This document shows, one piece after another, positions 26,984-36,643 of a stretch of DNA of 64,000 nucleotides. The DNA is from Gammaproteobacteria bacterium. Lineage in GTDB: Bacteria > Pseudomonadota > Gammaproteobacteria > Pseudomonadales > Azotimanducaceae. Within the stretch, counting starts at the first letter, position 1; each line of letters starts with the position of its first letter. Below the pieces are notes generated by a model. That model was given only the letters and a program-made list of their open reading frames with translations. It made no database searches and had not been told where the DNA came from. The translations under genes and the position numbers were made by a program. Where the stretch lies: assembly GCA_012960535.1 (NCBI GenBank), contig DUBB01000051.1, forward strand, positions 62,001 to 126,000, given 5' to 3'.

Positions 26984-28309
26984 ATGGACGCTTCCAAACC
27001 TTCAAACATCCAATCCAAAGCCTCGCTGAAGTACCAGCATGGTTTTGGCAATGAGCATGAAAGCGAAGCCCTGCCAGGCGCATTGCCTATCGGTCAATTT
27101 AGCCCGCAACGGGTGGCATTAGGTCTTTATACCGAGCAGCTGAGCAGTACGGCATTTACCGCTCCCAGAGCAAATAATCGACGCATCTGGTTTTACCGAA
27201 TTCGCCCTTCCGTAGTGCAGGGTAAATACGAGGCGTACGAGCAAACCCGGGTAATCACTGGTCCTGTCACAGAAATTGCCACACCGCCGGATATGCTGCG
27301 CTGGGACCCGATGGCCATACCGAAGAATCCCACCGATTTTGTCGATGGCCTGACGACCATCGCTGCCAATGGTAATGCCATGGCTCAATATGGCATGGGC
27401 ATCCATCTTTACGCTTTTAACCAATCCATGCATAAACGTTATTTTTACTGTGCTGACGGTGAACTACTTTTCATCCCCGAACAGGGTGAACTGCTGCTGC
27501 GCACCGAGTGCGGTCCACTGCAACTGCAGGTCGGAGAAATTGCCGTTATCCCGAGAGGAATGAAGTTTGCCGTGGATTTACTCAGCGATAGCGCGCGCGG
27601 CTATCTCTGTGAAAACTACGGCACACCCTTTCAATTGCCAGAGCGTGGCCCAGTTGGCGCCAACGGTTACGCCAATGATCGTGATTTCCTCTATCCCTGC
27701 GCATTCTATGAAGACATAGATCAGGAAATGGAGCTGGTATGTAAGTTCGCTGGGCGGTTTTATCGGGCAAGCATTGATCATTCACCCCTGGACGTGGTCG
27801 CCTGGACCGGTAACTCAGCTCCCTACAAGTATGACCTTGCCCGTTTTAATGTCATAGGCAGCGTCAGTTTCGACCATCCGGACCCTAGTATTTACACAGT
27901 ACTGTCATCACCATCGACAACCGTGGGTATTGCCAATATTGATTTTGTGATCTTTCCACCCCGCTGGGTGGTTACCGAAAACACCTTTCGGCCTCCCTGG
28001 TATCACCGCAATGTCATGGCTGAATATATGGGTTTAATCAAAGGCCAGTATGATGCTAAACCCGATGGGTTCGTACCTGGAGGCTCCAGCCTGCACAATA
28101 CCATGAGTCCGCATGGCCCGGAGGCAAGCGTTTTCGAACATGCCAGTCAAGTTGAACTGGTGCCAGATCGTTACCAGGGTAGCCTGGCGTTTATGCTCGA
28201 ATCCCGTTACATCATCCAACCCACCCGCTGGGCGATGGAAACCCCGTTACGCCAAAGCAATTATATCGATTGCTGGAAAGACATTAAAAAACAGTTCGAG
28301 CCTGACTGA
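26984..28309 (+). CDS. hmgA: Homogentisate 1,2-dioxygenase
   Basis: 441 aa, normal family length. Opens with the hallmark KYQHGFGNEHESEALPGALP (about 15-34). The iron ligands lie in the C-terminal domain: His and Glu in PPWYHRNVMAEYMG (about 335-348) and His in MSPHGPEAS (about 370). It opens the ring of homogentisate to maleylacetoacetate in phenylalanine/tyrosine breakdown. First gene of an operon with fumarylacetoacetase and maleylacetoacetate isomerase. Preceded by the AT-rich repeat array. No hpd (4-hydroxyphenylpyruvate dioxygenase) lies in the window. Confidence 0.97.
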   Translation: MDASKPSNIQSKASLKYQHGFGNEHESEALPGALPIGQFSPQRVALGLYTEQLSSTAFTAPRANNRRIWFYRIRPSVVQGKYEAYEQTRVITGPVTEIATPPDMLRWDPMAIPKNPTDFVDGLTTIAANGNAMAQYGMGIHLYAFNQSMHKRYFYCADGELLFIPEQGELLLRTECGPLQLQVGEIAVIPRGMKFAVDLLSDSARGYLCENYGTPFQLPERGPVGANGYANDRDFLYPCAFYEDIDQEMELVCKFAGRFYRASIDHSPLDVVAWTGNSAPYKYDLARFNVIGSVSFDHPDPSIYTVLSSPSTTVGIANIDFVIFPPRWVVTENTFRPPWYHRNVMAEYMGLIKGQYDAKPDGFVPGGSSLHNTMSPHGPEASVFEHASQVELVPDRYQGSLAFMLESRYIIQPTRWAMETPLRQSNYIDCWKDIKKQFEPD

Positions 28310-28326
28310 ATAGCGGAGGAAGTATT

Positions 28327-29316
28327 ATGAAATTAGCCAGTCTCAAATCGGAGCGAGATGGTCATCTAATTATCGTCAGCCGGGATCTGCAAAGAGCCGT
28401 TTCAGCGAAAGATATCGCGCCGACTCTGCAGTTGGCCCTGGATAACTGGGGCGACTGTGAAGCCAGGCTGAAACAGCGATTTGACGCGCTTCAGGCAGGC
28501 ACCCTGGCTGATGAATTTCCGTTTTCGGCTGAACGCTGCGCAGCACCGCTACCACGCTGTTTTCATTGGGCCGATGCCAGCGCCTATGTTACCCATGTCG
28601 AACTGGTGCGAAAAGCCCGCGGCGCAGTACTACCGGATAGCTTCTGGTCAGACCCGCTTATCTATATGGGAGCCTCCGATGCCTTCATCGGTGCCTGTGA
28701 TGACGTGGAAGTAGAAGACCAAGCCTGGGGTATTGATTTCGAGGCGGAAATCACCGTGTTTACCGACGATGTTCCGGCTGGGGTTAATTGTGCAGACGCT
28801 GGCCAGCACATCAAGCTCATTGCACTGTGTAATGATGTTTCTCTGCGTAATCTGATTCCAGCAGAATTGGCAAAACAATTTGGTTTCTATCAATCCAAGC
28901 CCTGGACATCATTTAGCCCCGTGGCCGTGTCGCCGGATGAACTTGGCAGCGCCTGGCACGATGGTAAGGTGCACCTGCCTTTGATCGCCACCCTAAATGG
29001 GTCCCGAATCGGTGCGCCCAATGCAGGCGTGGATATGACCTTCAATTTTAACCAGCTCATATCCCATGCTGCCAAAAGCAGAGGCCTGATGACGGGTACT
29101 GTGATTGGCTCTGGCACAGTCTCTAACCAAGGCAGCCGACAGGGCTCCTGTTGTCTGGCGGAGGTGCGCTGCCTGGAAACAATTGCCAATGGCAGTCCCG
29201 TTACACCCTTTATGTCGTTTGGTGATCGAGTGCAGATTGAAATGCAGGATGAGCAGGGGAACTGTATCTTTGGCAAGATTGATCAAATCGTCACGCAATA
29301 TAACCCCACCAGTTGA
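28327..29316 (+). CDS. fahA: Fumarylacetoacetase (fumarylacetoacetate hydrolase family)
   Basis: 329 aa, the shorter bacterial form. A strong GGAGG lies just before the ATG, 17 nt after the hmgA stop. FAH-fold metal-site residues: the Glu pair in WGIDFEAEIT (about 136-145) and Asp in ALCNDVSLRNL (about 161-171); then the GSGTVSNQGS segment near 258-267. It hydrolyses fumarylacetoacetate to fumarate and acetoacetate, the last step of the homogentisate pathway. The assignment rests on both family and operon position. Confidence 0.94.
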   Translation: MKLASLKSERDGHLIIVSRDLQRAVSAKDIAPTLQLALDNWGDCEARLKQRFDALQAGTLADEFPFSAERCAAPLPRCFHWADASAYVTHVELVRKARGAVLPDSFWSDPLIYMGASDAFIGACDDVEVEDQAWGIDFEAEITVFTDDVPAGVNCADAGQHIKLIALCNDVSLRNLIPAELAKQFGFYQSKPWTSFSPVAVSPDELGSAWHDGKVHLPLIATLNGSRIGAPNAGVDMTFNFNQLISHAAKSRGLMTGTVIGSGTVSNQGSRQGSCCLAEVRCLETIANGSPVTPFMSFGDRVQIEMQDEQGNCIFGKIDQIVTQYNPTS

Positions 29317-29363
29317 TCGCGGCTGGGTAGATCCACCACAGCAAGTAAATCCCAGGGGATAAG

Positions 29364-29993
29364 ATGAAATTATACAGTTACTGGCGATCTTCAGCGGCCT
29401 ACCGTGTCAGGATTGCCCTGCACTTCAAGGAAATCGCCTTTCAATACGTACCCATTAACCTGCTCCGGCAGGAGCATAACAGCGATGCCTATCGCAAGAT
29501 CAACCCGTACGGGCTTGTTCCTGCCCTGCAAACTGATGATGGCCAGGTACTGTGCCAGTCGGGTGCCATTATTAGCTATCTGGAACAGACTCAACCGAGC
29601 CCTGCCCTGCTTCCAGATGACCCCATCGCACGGGCAAAAAACCAGGCTTGGGCTCTGACCATTGCCTGCGAGATTCACCCGCTGAACCTACCTTCAGTAA
29701 CAACCTACTTAAAAGAACAACTGGCAGTAGAAAGCGGCGCTACCGACCAATGGGTACACAACTGGTTCAGTCGCAGTTTTGCAGTTCTCGAGCAACAGGT
29801 ACAGGCGCAGCCCTATTGCCAAGGCGATAACATTACCTTGGCCGACCTTTATCTGATCCCGCAGATCTACAATGCACTACGCGCTAAGCACGACATGAGC
29901 ACTTATCCCAAACTGCTATCGGTTTACGAATCCTGTAACCAGTTAACGCCTTTTACCCTGGCCCAGCCTGAACACCAGCCTGACGCAGCCTAG
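29364..29993 (+). CDS. maiA: Maleylacetoacetate isomerase (zeta-class glutathione S-transferase)
   Basis: 209 aa. Zeta-class GST signature SSAAYRVRIALH (about 9-20), glutathione-site NPYGLVPAL (about 49-57) and QSGAIISYLE (about 66-75), followed by the helical C-terminal domain. It isomerises maleylacetoacetate to fumarylacetoacetate using glutathione. Ribosome site AGGGGATAAG directly before ATG; 47 nt after the fumarylacetoacetase gene. It completes the homogentisate operon. Confidence 0.95.
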   Translation: MKLYSYWRSSAAYRVRIALHFKEIAFQYVPINLLRQEHNSDAYRKINPYGLVPALQTDDGQVLCQSGAIISYLEQTQPSPALLPDDPIARAKNQAWALTIACEIHPLNLPSVTTYLKEQLAVESGATDQWVHNWFSRSFAVLEQQVQAQPYCQGDNITLADLYLIPQIYNALRAKHDMSTYPKLLSVYESCNQLTPFTLAQPEHQPDAA

Positions 29994-30133
29994 AACTGGA
30001 TTGGAAAACCTATGACATCACTCAAATAAAGCTATAGCCGAACTAAAAAAGCTGCCTCTACCCGATGGAAATCAGTCAGGTGTCTCAATATACTGCTTTG
30101 AATAGCGCCAAACCCTGAATTCGGAAGTCACCC

Positions 30134-31306
30134 ATGGACCAAGCAAATATTAATCCAGCGATAGACATCAACAGTGGTATCTCGCTGTTCTCTACCATCT
30201 ATCTTGGCGTTATCGGGGCTGCAGTATTTATCGTTCAGCCTGGGTTCGTGCAGGGCCTGGTTGAATTCTATGGTTTTTCAGAACAGGAGGTTGGTTATAT
30301 CGCCTCAGCGGAAATCTGGGGTATTGCACTGACCACCCTGCTACTGGCTTTTGGCGGTCATCGCTATAGCTGGCAAAAGATCCTGAAGTGCTCGTTAATA
30401 CTATTTGTCCTCGGCAATCTAGTGTCGCTGACGGCCACCAGCATGCTGTCTTTTGGTGCCCTGCGCTTCATTACCGGCCTGGGATCAGGCGGCGTGGTAT
30501 CACTGACATTTACGATTATCGGCATCACAACCAAGGCCGACCGTAACTTCAGTCTGTTAATCATGGGGGTGCTCACCTACGGCGCCTTCGGATTATGGAG
30601 TATGCCTACGGCATTCGAAGCCGTCGGCATGAATGGTGTCATCATCTTTTTTGCTGTATTTGGCGGCAGTGGCTGGTGGTTTCTATCCCACCTGCCAGAT
30701 TCAGGAGAAGAACAGTTACAGGTGGAAGATGATGCCGTAAACCTGAGCTATAGGCTCAGAGTGTTTGCACTGCTTGCCATGTTCACCTACTTCCTGGCAC
30801 AGGGCGTTATCTGGGCTTACCTGTTCCTGATCGGCCTCAATGGCGGGGTATCCGAACAGGGAGTTGCCAATGGATTGATGCTGTCACAATTTCTCGGTAT
30901 AGCCGGGGCCATGATTGCGGCGCTGGCCGGAAACCGATTCGGTCGAACCCTGCCCCTGGCAATCGGTATACTGGGTGGCGGCATGGTACTTTTCTGGTTA
31001 TTCGGGACCTTTACCAGCCTGGTTTATGCGATTACCGTGTGTGTATACAATTTTGCCTGGAATATGACCCACCCCTACCTGTTAGCCTCCATGGCAAGTT
31101 TCGATCAACACGGTAAAGTCGTGGTTTATGCAGTGGCCGCGCAGATGCTGGGCCTGGCGATAGGACCGGCCTTTGCTGCCTCACTAATACAACAAAATGA
31201 TTATAGCCTTGTCATCATAGCTGGAATGGCACTGTTTCTGTTGTCCTTCCTGATGATATTGATACCGCTGCTGGCGCATCAGCGGCAGCGACAACGTCTT
31301 CAGTGA
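30134..31306 (+). CDS. MFS transporter
   Basis: 390 aa with about 12 membrane helices; GGAAG lies 6 nt before the ATG. It resembles the carrier at 9951 in the C-terminal half. Same strand as, and 140 nt after, maiA, so possibly the last gene of the homogentisate operon. Equally it could serve the aromatic cluster that starts on the other side of the MarR gene. An aromatic acid is the likeliest substrate, by position only. Confidence 0.85.
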   Translation: MDQANINPAIDINSGISLFSTIYLGVIGAAVFIVQPGFVQGLVEFYGFSEQEVGYIASAEIWGIALTTLLLAFGGHRYSWQKILKCSLILFVLGNLVSLTATSMLSFGALRFITGLGSGGVVSLTFTIIGITTKADRNFSLLIMGVLTYGAFGLWSMPTAFEAVGMNGVIIFFAVFGGSGWWFLSHLPDSGEEQLQVEDDAVNLSYRLRVFALLAMFTYFLAQGVIWAYLFLIGLNGGVSEQGVANGLMLSQFLGIAGAMIAALAGNRFGRTLPLAIGILGGGMVLFWLFGTFTSLVYAITVCVYNFAWNMTHPYLLASMASFDQHGKVVVYAVAAQMLGLAIGPAFAASLIQQNDYSLVIIAGMALFLLSFLMILIPLLAHQRQRQRLQ

Positions 31307-31496
31307 AACAACCCATGAGGAGCCGTCTGCCCTGACCGGAGACGACCTTAGGCGGCGGCTCTCTGTTCCAGCAACCGGTCTGCAAGCTGTAACAGGTAAC
31401 AGCATCTAACCACGAATAGCATGGTGATTTGATATTCCTGCAGGATCTTTCAATGCTAAGTCGTATCAGTCAAAGCGGAGCCGATCCAAAGGTTAT

Positions 31497-31976
31497 TCAG
31501 GTCGCTTGCTTGATCCGTTTCAAGAGCAGCATCAAATCCTCAACTTCGTCCAGCGACAGATGGCCCAGCAAATCAACAATCCATCGCTCATGCTCGATGG
31601 CCATCTTGGCAAACAACTCGTTTCCCTGCGGCGTCAGCTTGACTATGAAGGTTCGGCGGTTTTCCGGCACGGTATTGCGATCGACCAAGCCTTCTTTAAC
31701 CAGCTGCGATGCTATCCCGGAAATATTCCCCCCTGACACCATCATGCGACGTGATAATTCGCCCATGGTCAGTCCTGCCGGGTTTCGCTCCAACTGCGAC
31801 ATAAAATCAAATCGAGGCAGAGTTGTATTAAACCGCTTCCTTAATTCACCTCGCACACGTCGTTCAATCAAACTCGAGCAGGTAAGCAGGCGCAGCCACA
31901 ATTTTATGGAATGATGATCACCCTCCTGCAACCTTGTTTCATGGTCCAGAGGAGCAGAATTCGACTGCTGGGGCAT
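31497..31976 (-). CDS. MarR-family transcriptional regulator
   Basis: 159 aa. Helical dimerisation ends and a winged helix-turn-helix in the middle (GLTMGELSRRMMVSGGNISG, about 67-86), with the wing containing the Asp/Arg mark DRNTVPENRRTF. MarR proteins of aromatic clusters are usually repressors released by the substrate or its CoA ester. Divergent from the monooxygenase/reductase gene; palindromic sites ATTTTA-N4-TAAAAT lie in between, the first only 14 bp from this start codon, so autorepression is likely. The same palindrome recurs at 41711, suggesting it controls both aromatic operons. Confidence 0.92.
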   Translation of the reverse strand: MPQQSNSAPLDHETRLQEGDHHSIKLWLRLLTCSSLIERRVRGELRKRFNTTLPRFDFMSQLERNPAGLTMGELSRRMMVSGGNISGIASQLVKEGLVDRNTVPENRRTFIVKLTPQGNELFAKMAIEHERWIVDLLGHLSLDEVEDLMLLLKRIKQAT

Positions 31977-31990
31977 ATGTTGTAGCCTTT

Positions 31991-32006
31991 ATTTTACATT
32001 TAAAAT
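31991..32006. promoter_or_regulatory. Putative MarR operator 1 (overlaps -35)
   Basis: ATTTTA-CATT-TAAAAT: perfect 6-bp inverted arms, 4-bp spacer. It covers the likely -35 element TTTACA (31993-31998) of the monooxygenase promoter and lies just upstream of the marR start. Matches the site at 41711 in both arms and spacing. Confidence 0.65.
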
Positions 32007-32020
32007 GTTTGAGCTATAAT
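31993..32020 (+). promoter_or_regulatory. Predicted sigma-70 promoter of the monooxygenase/reductase operon
   Basis: -35 TTTACA (31993-31998), 16-bp spacer, and a perfect -10 TATAAT (32015-32020). The -35 lies inside operator 1, and operator 2 starts about 2 bp after the predicted +1, the arrangement expected for repression. Confidence 0.6.
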
Positions 32021-32028
32021 TCCTACTA

Positions 32029-32044
32029 ATTTTAAGCTTAAACT
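32029..32044. promoter_or_regulatory. Putative MarR operator 2 (near +1)
   Basis: ATTTTA-AGCT-TAAACT: one mismatch from the arms of operator 1, containing the perfect palindrome TTTAAGCTTAAA. Start-to-start distance from operator 1 is 38 bp. Confidence 0.55.
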
Positions 32045-32109
32045 ATTGCAATTACCTTTGCTAATCAGGCTCGATAAACTCGCCAAGGTAATGCTTGATG
32101 GAGATCGCG

Positions 32110-34434
32110 ATGAAAATAGTTTCTCTCGGTGCCGGCCCCTCTGGACTCTACTTGGCTATTTGCATGAAACTGGCGAACGCCGACAACGAAGTGTCTGTCT
32201 ATGAGCGAAACAAGCCGGGCGACACATTCGGCTGGGGCATCGTATTCTCAGATCAAACAGTTGAGAACCTCATTGCCACCGATCCTATCAGTGGTCAACG
32301 CATCGCCAATGAATTTATACACTGGGACAAGATCGACTGTTTTGTAAATGGGGGTGTTGAACGCTCCGATGGTCATGGTTTTATTGGTCTTGGCCGAAAA
32401 CGCATGCTGGAAATCCTGCATGACCGATGCCAGGAGCTCGGCGTTGAACTGCACTTCAATGACGAATTTGAAGCAGAGGATGTGGACGGCCGATTCGCAG
32501 ACGCCGATATCATAGTTGCCGCCGATGGCTTGAATTCAAAAATACGTAATGCTGATCTCAACCTTTTTGAATGCAGCGTCGATGTGCGTCCCAATAAATT
32601 CGTCTGGCTGGGAACAAAACAAACCTTCAGCGATGCTTTTACCTTTATTTTTGAAAAGACCGCGCATGGCTGGATCTGGGCACACGCTTACCAATTCGAC
32701 CAGGACACATCAACTTTCATTGTCGAATGCAATCAGGATGTCTACGATGCTTTCGGCTTTGAACACATGAGCCACTCAGAAAGTGCTGCTGCCTGCGAAA
32801 CTATATTTTCCCGGCAACTCAATGGTCATCAGCTAATGACCAATTCAGATCACGTAAGGGGGTCGGCGTGGCTCAATTTCTCCCACATCCTCTGTGCTAA
32901 CTGGATTAAAGACGACCGCATAGTGCTGATCGGCGATGCCGCCCACACCGCTCACTTTTCCATTGGCTCAGGCACGAAACTGGGCCTTGAAGATGCCATA
33001 TCACTGTCCCGGCACCTTGCCTCTGGCAAAAAACCTGCTGAGGCTTTAAAGGCCTTCCAAGCCGAACGGGAGATTGAAGCCCTAAGGCTGCAAAATGCAG
33101 CAACTAACGCGATGATCTGGTTCGAGAATGTGCCCCGCTATGCCAGTGCCTTTGATCTTAAGCAATTCAATTATTCTCTGCTGACTCGCAGCCAGCGAGT
33201 CAGTCACGAAAACCTTCGATTGCGCGACAAAACCTGGCTGGAAGGGTTGGAAAACCATCTGGCACGGCGGGTTCTTGGTGAAGACTGTAAAGACGCAGTA
33301 CCACCTATGTTCCTGCCTTATCAACTGGGCAAATTAGCGCTTATTAACCGCGTCGTGGTTTCACCCATGTCCATGTACAGCGCCATCGATGGTGTACCCA
33401 ATGACTGGCATCTGGTCCACTATGGTGCCAGTGCCAAAGGCGGCGCAGGGCTGATTTATACAGAAATGACCGATATTTCACCACAGTCAAGAATTACCCC
33501 AGGATGCGCTGGCATCTGGAATGATCAACAGGAAGATGCCTGGAAACGTATCGTTGAATTCGTACATAACCACACCGCCGCGAAATTTGCCATGCAACTC
33601 GGCCATGCCGGCGCCAAAGGCGCGACCAAGGAACCCTGGGACTGGCATCCTGATCGACTCGATGATCCATTACCGCCAGAAAACGCCTGGCCGCTGGTGT
33701 CAGCAAGTGCTTTGCCGTACGACAGCTATTGCCAGGTTCCTGCGGAAATCAACCGTCAACAAATGGACGAGGTCCGTGATCAATTCGTCGAGGCCGCTGT
33801 TAGAGCCGACCGAGCAGGCTTCGATATGCTTGAACTGCATGCAGCACACGGCTATCTGCTGTCCGCATTCATCACCCCCATCATGAACAAACGCAATGAC
33901 CGCTATGGCGGCAACCTGGCAAACCGCCTGCGTTATCCTCTGGAAGTATTTGCCGCCATAAGAGCGATTTGGCCCGCCCATAAACCCATTTCAGTGCGAA
34001 TCTCTGCTCACGACTGGATGCAGGAGGCAGGTAACTCTGAGGACGATGCAGTCGCTATCGCTCGAGCATTCACGGCGACTGGTGCTACCGCCATTGATGT
34101 CTCCAGCGGGCAGATTTCACACCTGGCCAAACCGCGCCCTGGACGTATGTTCCAAACGCCTTTGTCGGACCGGATTCGCAATGAAGCTGGCATCGTAACG
34201 ATGGCAGTGGGCAACATTTACGAACCCGATCATGTCAATAGTATTATTGCTGCCGGTCGCGCCGATCTGGTATGCCTGGGCCGCCCCCATCTGGCAGATC
34301 CAAACTGGACATTACGGGCAGCAGCGAACATGAATTATAATGGCATCGGGGTAACCGAGCAGCACCAATACCACCTTGGCCACAGACAATTGCAAACCAA
34401 CCTCCAGAGAGCGGATGAAATGGCTACAGTATGA
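32110..34434 (+). CDS. Bifunctional flavin monooxygenase/OYE-type reductase (2-aminobenzoyl-CoA monooxygenase/reductase type)
   Basis: 774 aa from the ATG at 32110 (GGAG 6 nt before; start [12 protein letters not shown] as in relatives). N-terminal half (1 to about 390): aromatic-ring flavin monooxygenase with GAGPSG (8-13), a DG segment ([11 protein letters not shown], about 141-151) and [14 protein letters not shown] (about 276-289). C-terminal half (about 400-774): Old-Yellow-Enzyme barrel with [32 protein letters not shown] (catalytic His pair) and RYGG. This fusion is the architecture of Azoarcus 2-aminobenzoyl-CoA monooxygenase/reductase and of proteins annotated salicylyl-CoA 5-hydroxylase/oxidoreductase. 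It hydroxylates and then dearomatises the ring of a CoA-thioester. First gene of a five-gene operon; the stop overlaps the next start (ATGA). Confidence 0.9.
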   Translation: MKIVSLGAGPSGLYLAICMKLANADNEVSVYERNKPGDTFGWGIVFSDQTVENLIATDPISGQRIANEFIHWDKIDCFVNGGVERSDGHGFIGLGRKRMLEILHDRCQELGVELHFNDEFEAEDVDGRFADADIIVAADGLNSKIRNADLNLFECSVDVRPNKFVWLGTKQTFSDAFTFIFEKTAHGWIWAHAYQFDQDTSTFIVECNQDVYDAFGFEHMSHSESAAACETIFSRQLNGHQLMTNSDHVRGSAWLNFSHILCANWIKDDRIVLIGDAAHTAHFSIGSGTKLGLEDAISLSRHLASGKKPAEALKAFQAEREIEALRLQNAATNAMIWFENVPRYASAFDLKQFNYSLLTRSQRVSHENLRLRDKTWLEGLENHLARRVLGEDCKDAVPPMFLPYQLGKLALINRVVVSPMSMYSAIDGVPNDWHLVHYGASAKGGAGLIYTEMTDISPQSRITPGCAGIWNDQQEDAWKRIVEFVHNHTAAKFAMQLGHAGAKGATKEPWDWHPDRLDDPLPPENAWPLVSASALPYDSYCQVPAEINRQQMDEVRDQFVEAAVRADRAGFDMLELHAAHGYLLSAFITPIMNKRNDRYGGNLANRLRYPLEVFAAIRAIWPAHKPISVRISAHDWMQEAGNSEDDAVAIARAFTATGATAIDVSSGQISHLAKPRPGRMFQTPLSDRIRNEAGIVTMAVGNIYEPDHVNSIIAAGRADLVCLGRPHLADPNWTLRAAANMNYNGIGVTEQHQYHLGHRQLQTNLQRADEMATV

Positions 34435-35198
34435 TAAAACATGCCCTCATTACCGGTGCCGGAACTGGCATAGGCGCAAGCATAGCAGCAACCCTTGCCA
34501 CTGCTGGCTTTTCTATCACCCTGTTAGGTCGACGCCAAGACGTCCTTGAGAGTGCGGCCGCCAAACTTGATACAGCGACTGAGAACAGCCAGTGTATCGT
34601 CTGTGACGTCGGCAGTGAAAGTCGTGTTAAACAAGCCTTCACTCAGGCCAGATCCGGCCTGGGTGATATCCAAATCCTGGTCAATTGTGCCGGGATTGCA
34701 CCTACCAGTCCGTTTCACAAACTGTCCGGCAAGCAATGGAACGAAGTATTAAACGTTAACCTCAATGGCGTATTCTACTGTACGGCTGCAGTCATCGAAC
34801 AAATGCGACAGAACCGTTATGGTCGCATTATCAACATCGCCAGCACAGCCTCGCTTAGAGGTTACGCTTACGTCAGCGCCTATACAGCGGCTAAGCATGG
34901 TGTGCTTGGACTAACGCGAGCACTGGCACTTGAAACCGCTCCACTGGGAATTACCGTAAATGCCGTTTGCCCTGGTTATACAGACACTGAAATCATCGCC
35001 CAGGCAGTCACTAATATCATGAAAGCAACAGGCCAGAGCAGGCAGCAGGCAATGGCCAACTTTACATCAACTAATCCCCAGGGCCGTCTTATCGACCCGG
35101 AGGAAGTCGCCGCAACCGTACTATGGTTATGCTCTGACTCAGCCCGATCAGTTAATGGTCAAGCCATCTCAGTGTGTGGCGGAGAAACCAACTTCTAA
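34431..35198 (+). CDS. Short-chain dehydrogenase/reductase
   Basis: 255 aa, classical SDR. NAD(P) motif TGAGTGIG (8-15), NCAG (about 84-87), catalytic Ser in ASTASLRG and Tyr/Lys in SAYTAAKHG (about 150-158). Starts by ATGA overlap inside the stop of the monooxygenase/reductase gene, so it is translationally coupled and part of the same pathway. Likely role: 3-hydroxyacyl-CoA dehydrogenase-like oxidation after ring dearomatisation. Reduction of the ring ketone is an alternative. Confidence 0.88.
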   Translation: MIKHALITGAGTGIGASIAATLATAGFSITLLGRRQDVLESAAAKLDTATENSQCIVCDVGSESRVKQAFTQARSGLGDIQILVNCAGIAPTSPFHKLSGKQWNEVLNVNLNGVFYCTAAVIEQMRQNRYGRIINIASTASLRGYAYVSAYTAAKHGVLGLTRALALETAPLGITVNAVCPGYTDTEIIAQAVTNIMKATGQSRQQAMANFTSTNPQGRLIDPEEVAATVLWLCSDSARSVNGQAISVCGGETNF

Positions 35199-35229
35199 GA
35201 CCCAAGCTTTAACACTTACAGAGATTGAA

Positions 35230-36042
35230 ATGAAAACAATAGCCTTGACAGATTACCTTCCCCAGCATTTCTTATGGCAGGTTGATTCAGCCGTAGCAAC
35301 GATTACCCTGAACCGACCAGATAAGAAAAACCCTCTCACATTTGAATCTTACGCCGAGCTGCGGGACCTGTTTCACGCGTTGCGTGATGCTAACGACGTT
35401 CATGCAGTCATTATTAATGGCGCCGGCGGCAATTTCTGTTCCGGTGGTGATGTGCACGAGATCATCGGTCCACTCACCAAAATGAAAATGGATGAACTAC
35501 TGGCTTTTACTCGTATGACCGGAGACCTGGTCAAGAACATGCGTAGCTGCCCACAACCGATTATAAGTGCCATAGAAGGTATCTGCGCCGGCGCTGGTGC
35601 AATTATGGCGATGAGCAGTGATCTGCGTTATGGCGCTTTAGATGCCAAGGTTGCCTTCCTGTTCAATCGTGTCGGCCTGGCGGGATGCGACATGGGAGCC
35701 TGCGCGATCTTACCCAGAATTATCGGTCAGGGTCGAGCCAGCCAACTGCTTTATTCGGGTCAATCCATGACAGCTACGGAGGGTGAAAGGTGGGGGTTTT
35801 TCAATGGTATTAGCGATCAGCCCCTGGTATTGGCCCAAACCATGGCCCAGCAAATAGCAGCTGGCCCCACTTTTGCCAATGGCATCACCAAAACGCAACT
35901 CCAGCAGGAGTGGAATATGTCTGTTGATCAGGCCATAGAAAGCGAAGCTCAGGCTCAGGCGATATGCATGCAAACCGAAGACTTTCGCCGCGCCTACAAT
36001 GCCTTTGTTAACAAAGCCCGGCCAGTATTTGAGGGTAATTAA
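35230..36042 (+). CDS. Enoyl-CoA hydratase/isomerase family protein
   Basis: 270 aa from the ATG at 35230; the open frame extends 25 codons upstream into the SDR gene without a ribosome site. Crotonase fold: [13 protein letters not shown] (about 22-34), oxyanion hole [14 protein letters not shown] (about 65-78) and [14 protein letters not shown] (about 117-130), and [19 protein letters not shown] (about 149-167). It probably hydrates or hydrolytically opens the alicyclic CoA intermediate made by the monooxygenase/reductase. 31 nt after the SDR gene. Confidence 0.9.
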   Translation: MKTIALTDYLPQHFLWQVDSAVATITLNRPDKKNPLTFESYAELRDLFHALRDANDVHAVIINGAGGNFCSGGDVHEIIGPLTKMKMDELLAFTRMTGDLVKNMRSCPQPIISAIEGICAGAGAIMAMSSDLRYGALDAKVAFLFNRVGLAGCDMGACAILPRIIGQGRASQLLYSGQSMTATEGERWGFFNGISDQPLVLAQTMAQQIAAGPTFANGITKTQLQQEWNMSVDQAIESEAQAQAICMQTEDFRRAYNAFVNKARPVFEGN

Positions 36043-36169
36043 TCACAAAAGCTACTTTAGACCGAGCCACCTTGCCAACCTCTCCAACCTAGAAATCGGT
36101 ATGGCAAACCACTCAAAGCTTGCGTGTTGCAGACCTTGAGGCCATCATCTATCTGTTTTAATCAGGAAC

Positions 36170-36643
36170 ATGACTATGCCTCGCTTCTGGCATGACCTTC
36201 AAATCGGGGAACGCTTTACCACCGAAAACCGCATACTCTCTGAAGCTGCTATTCTTGAGTTCGCTAAAGAATTTGACCCACAGCCCTACCATCTAGACAG
36301 GGCAGCAGCACGGGAATCCATATTTGGCGACCTCTGTGCCAGTGGCTGGCAAGTGTCGGCAACGGTGATGTGCCTGGTTAACCAAGCCTTACACAGCCAG
36401 GAAGTTGTCGTGGTTGAAATTGCAGCGGTACCCTCTATGCGCTGGAAAGCACCTGTGTTCGCAGACGATAGCCTGTCTGCTGAAATCGAACTTACCGACC
36501 TCGGCAGCTCGTCAGCGCCTGACCAACCTATCGCTGTCGAGGCCAGGGTCGAGGCCTATAATCAACACAAGGCAGTTGTTGTCACGCTTCAGATAAGGCT
36601 GCTGATTAGGCAGGCAGAAGGTGCACCAGAATATGCAGCCTAG
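36170..36643 (+). CDS. MaoC-like dehydratase (catalytic-type half)
   Basis: 157 aa from the ATG at 36170; an ATG two codons later has better spacing from AGGA and may be the real start. Hot-dog fold with the hydratase-2 motif: FDPQPYHLD (about 36-44) contains the Asp and His of the catalytic pair, then CASGWQVSA. MaoC proteins hydrate enoyl-CoA. It lies 127 nt after the crotonase gene and overlaps the second MaoC gene by 11 nt. Confidence 0.87.
   Translation: MTMPRFWHDLQIGERFTTENRILSEAAILEFAKEFDPQPYHLDRAAARESIFGDLCASGWQVSATVMCLVNQALHSQEVVVVEIAAVPSMRWKAPVFADDSLSAEIELTDLGSSSAPDQPIAVEARVEAYNQHKAVVVTLQIRLLIRQAEGAPEYAA

Noticed and set aside
31319..31370. Terminator hairpin between the MFS and MarR genes (GAGCCG/CGGCTC)
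   Set aside because: The arms are only 6 bp with a loop of about 30 nt and no T-run follows.
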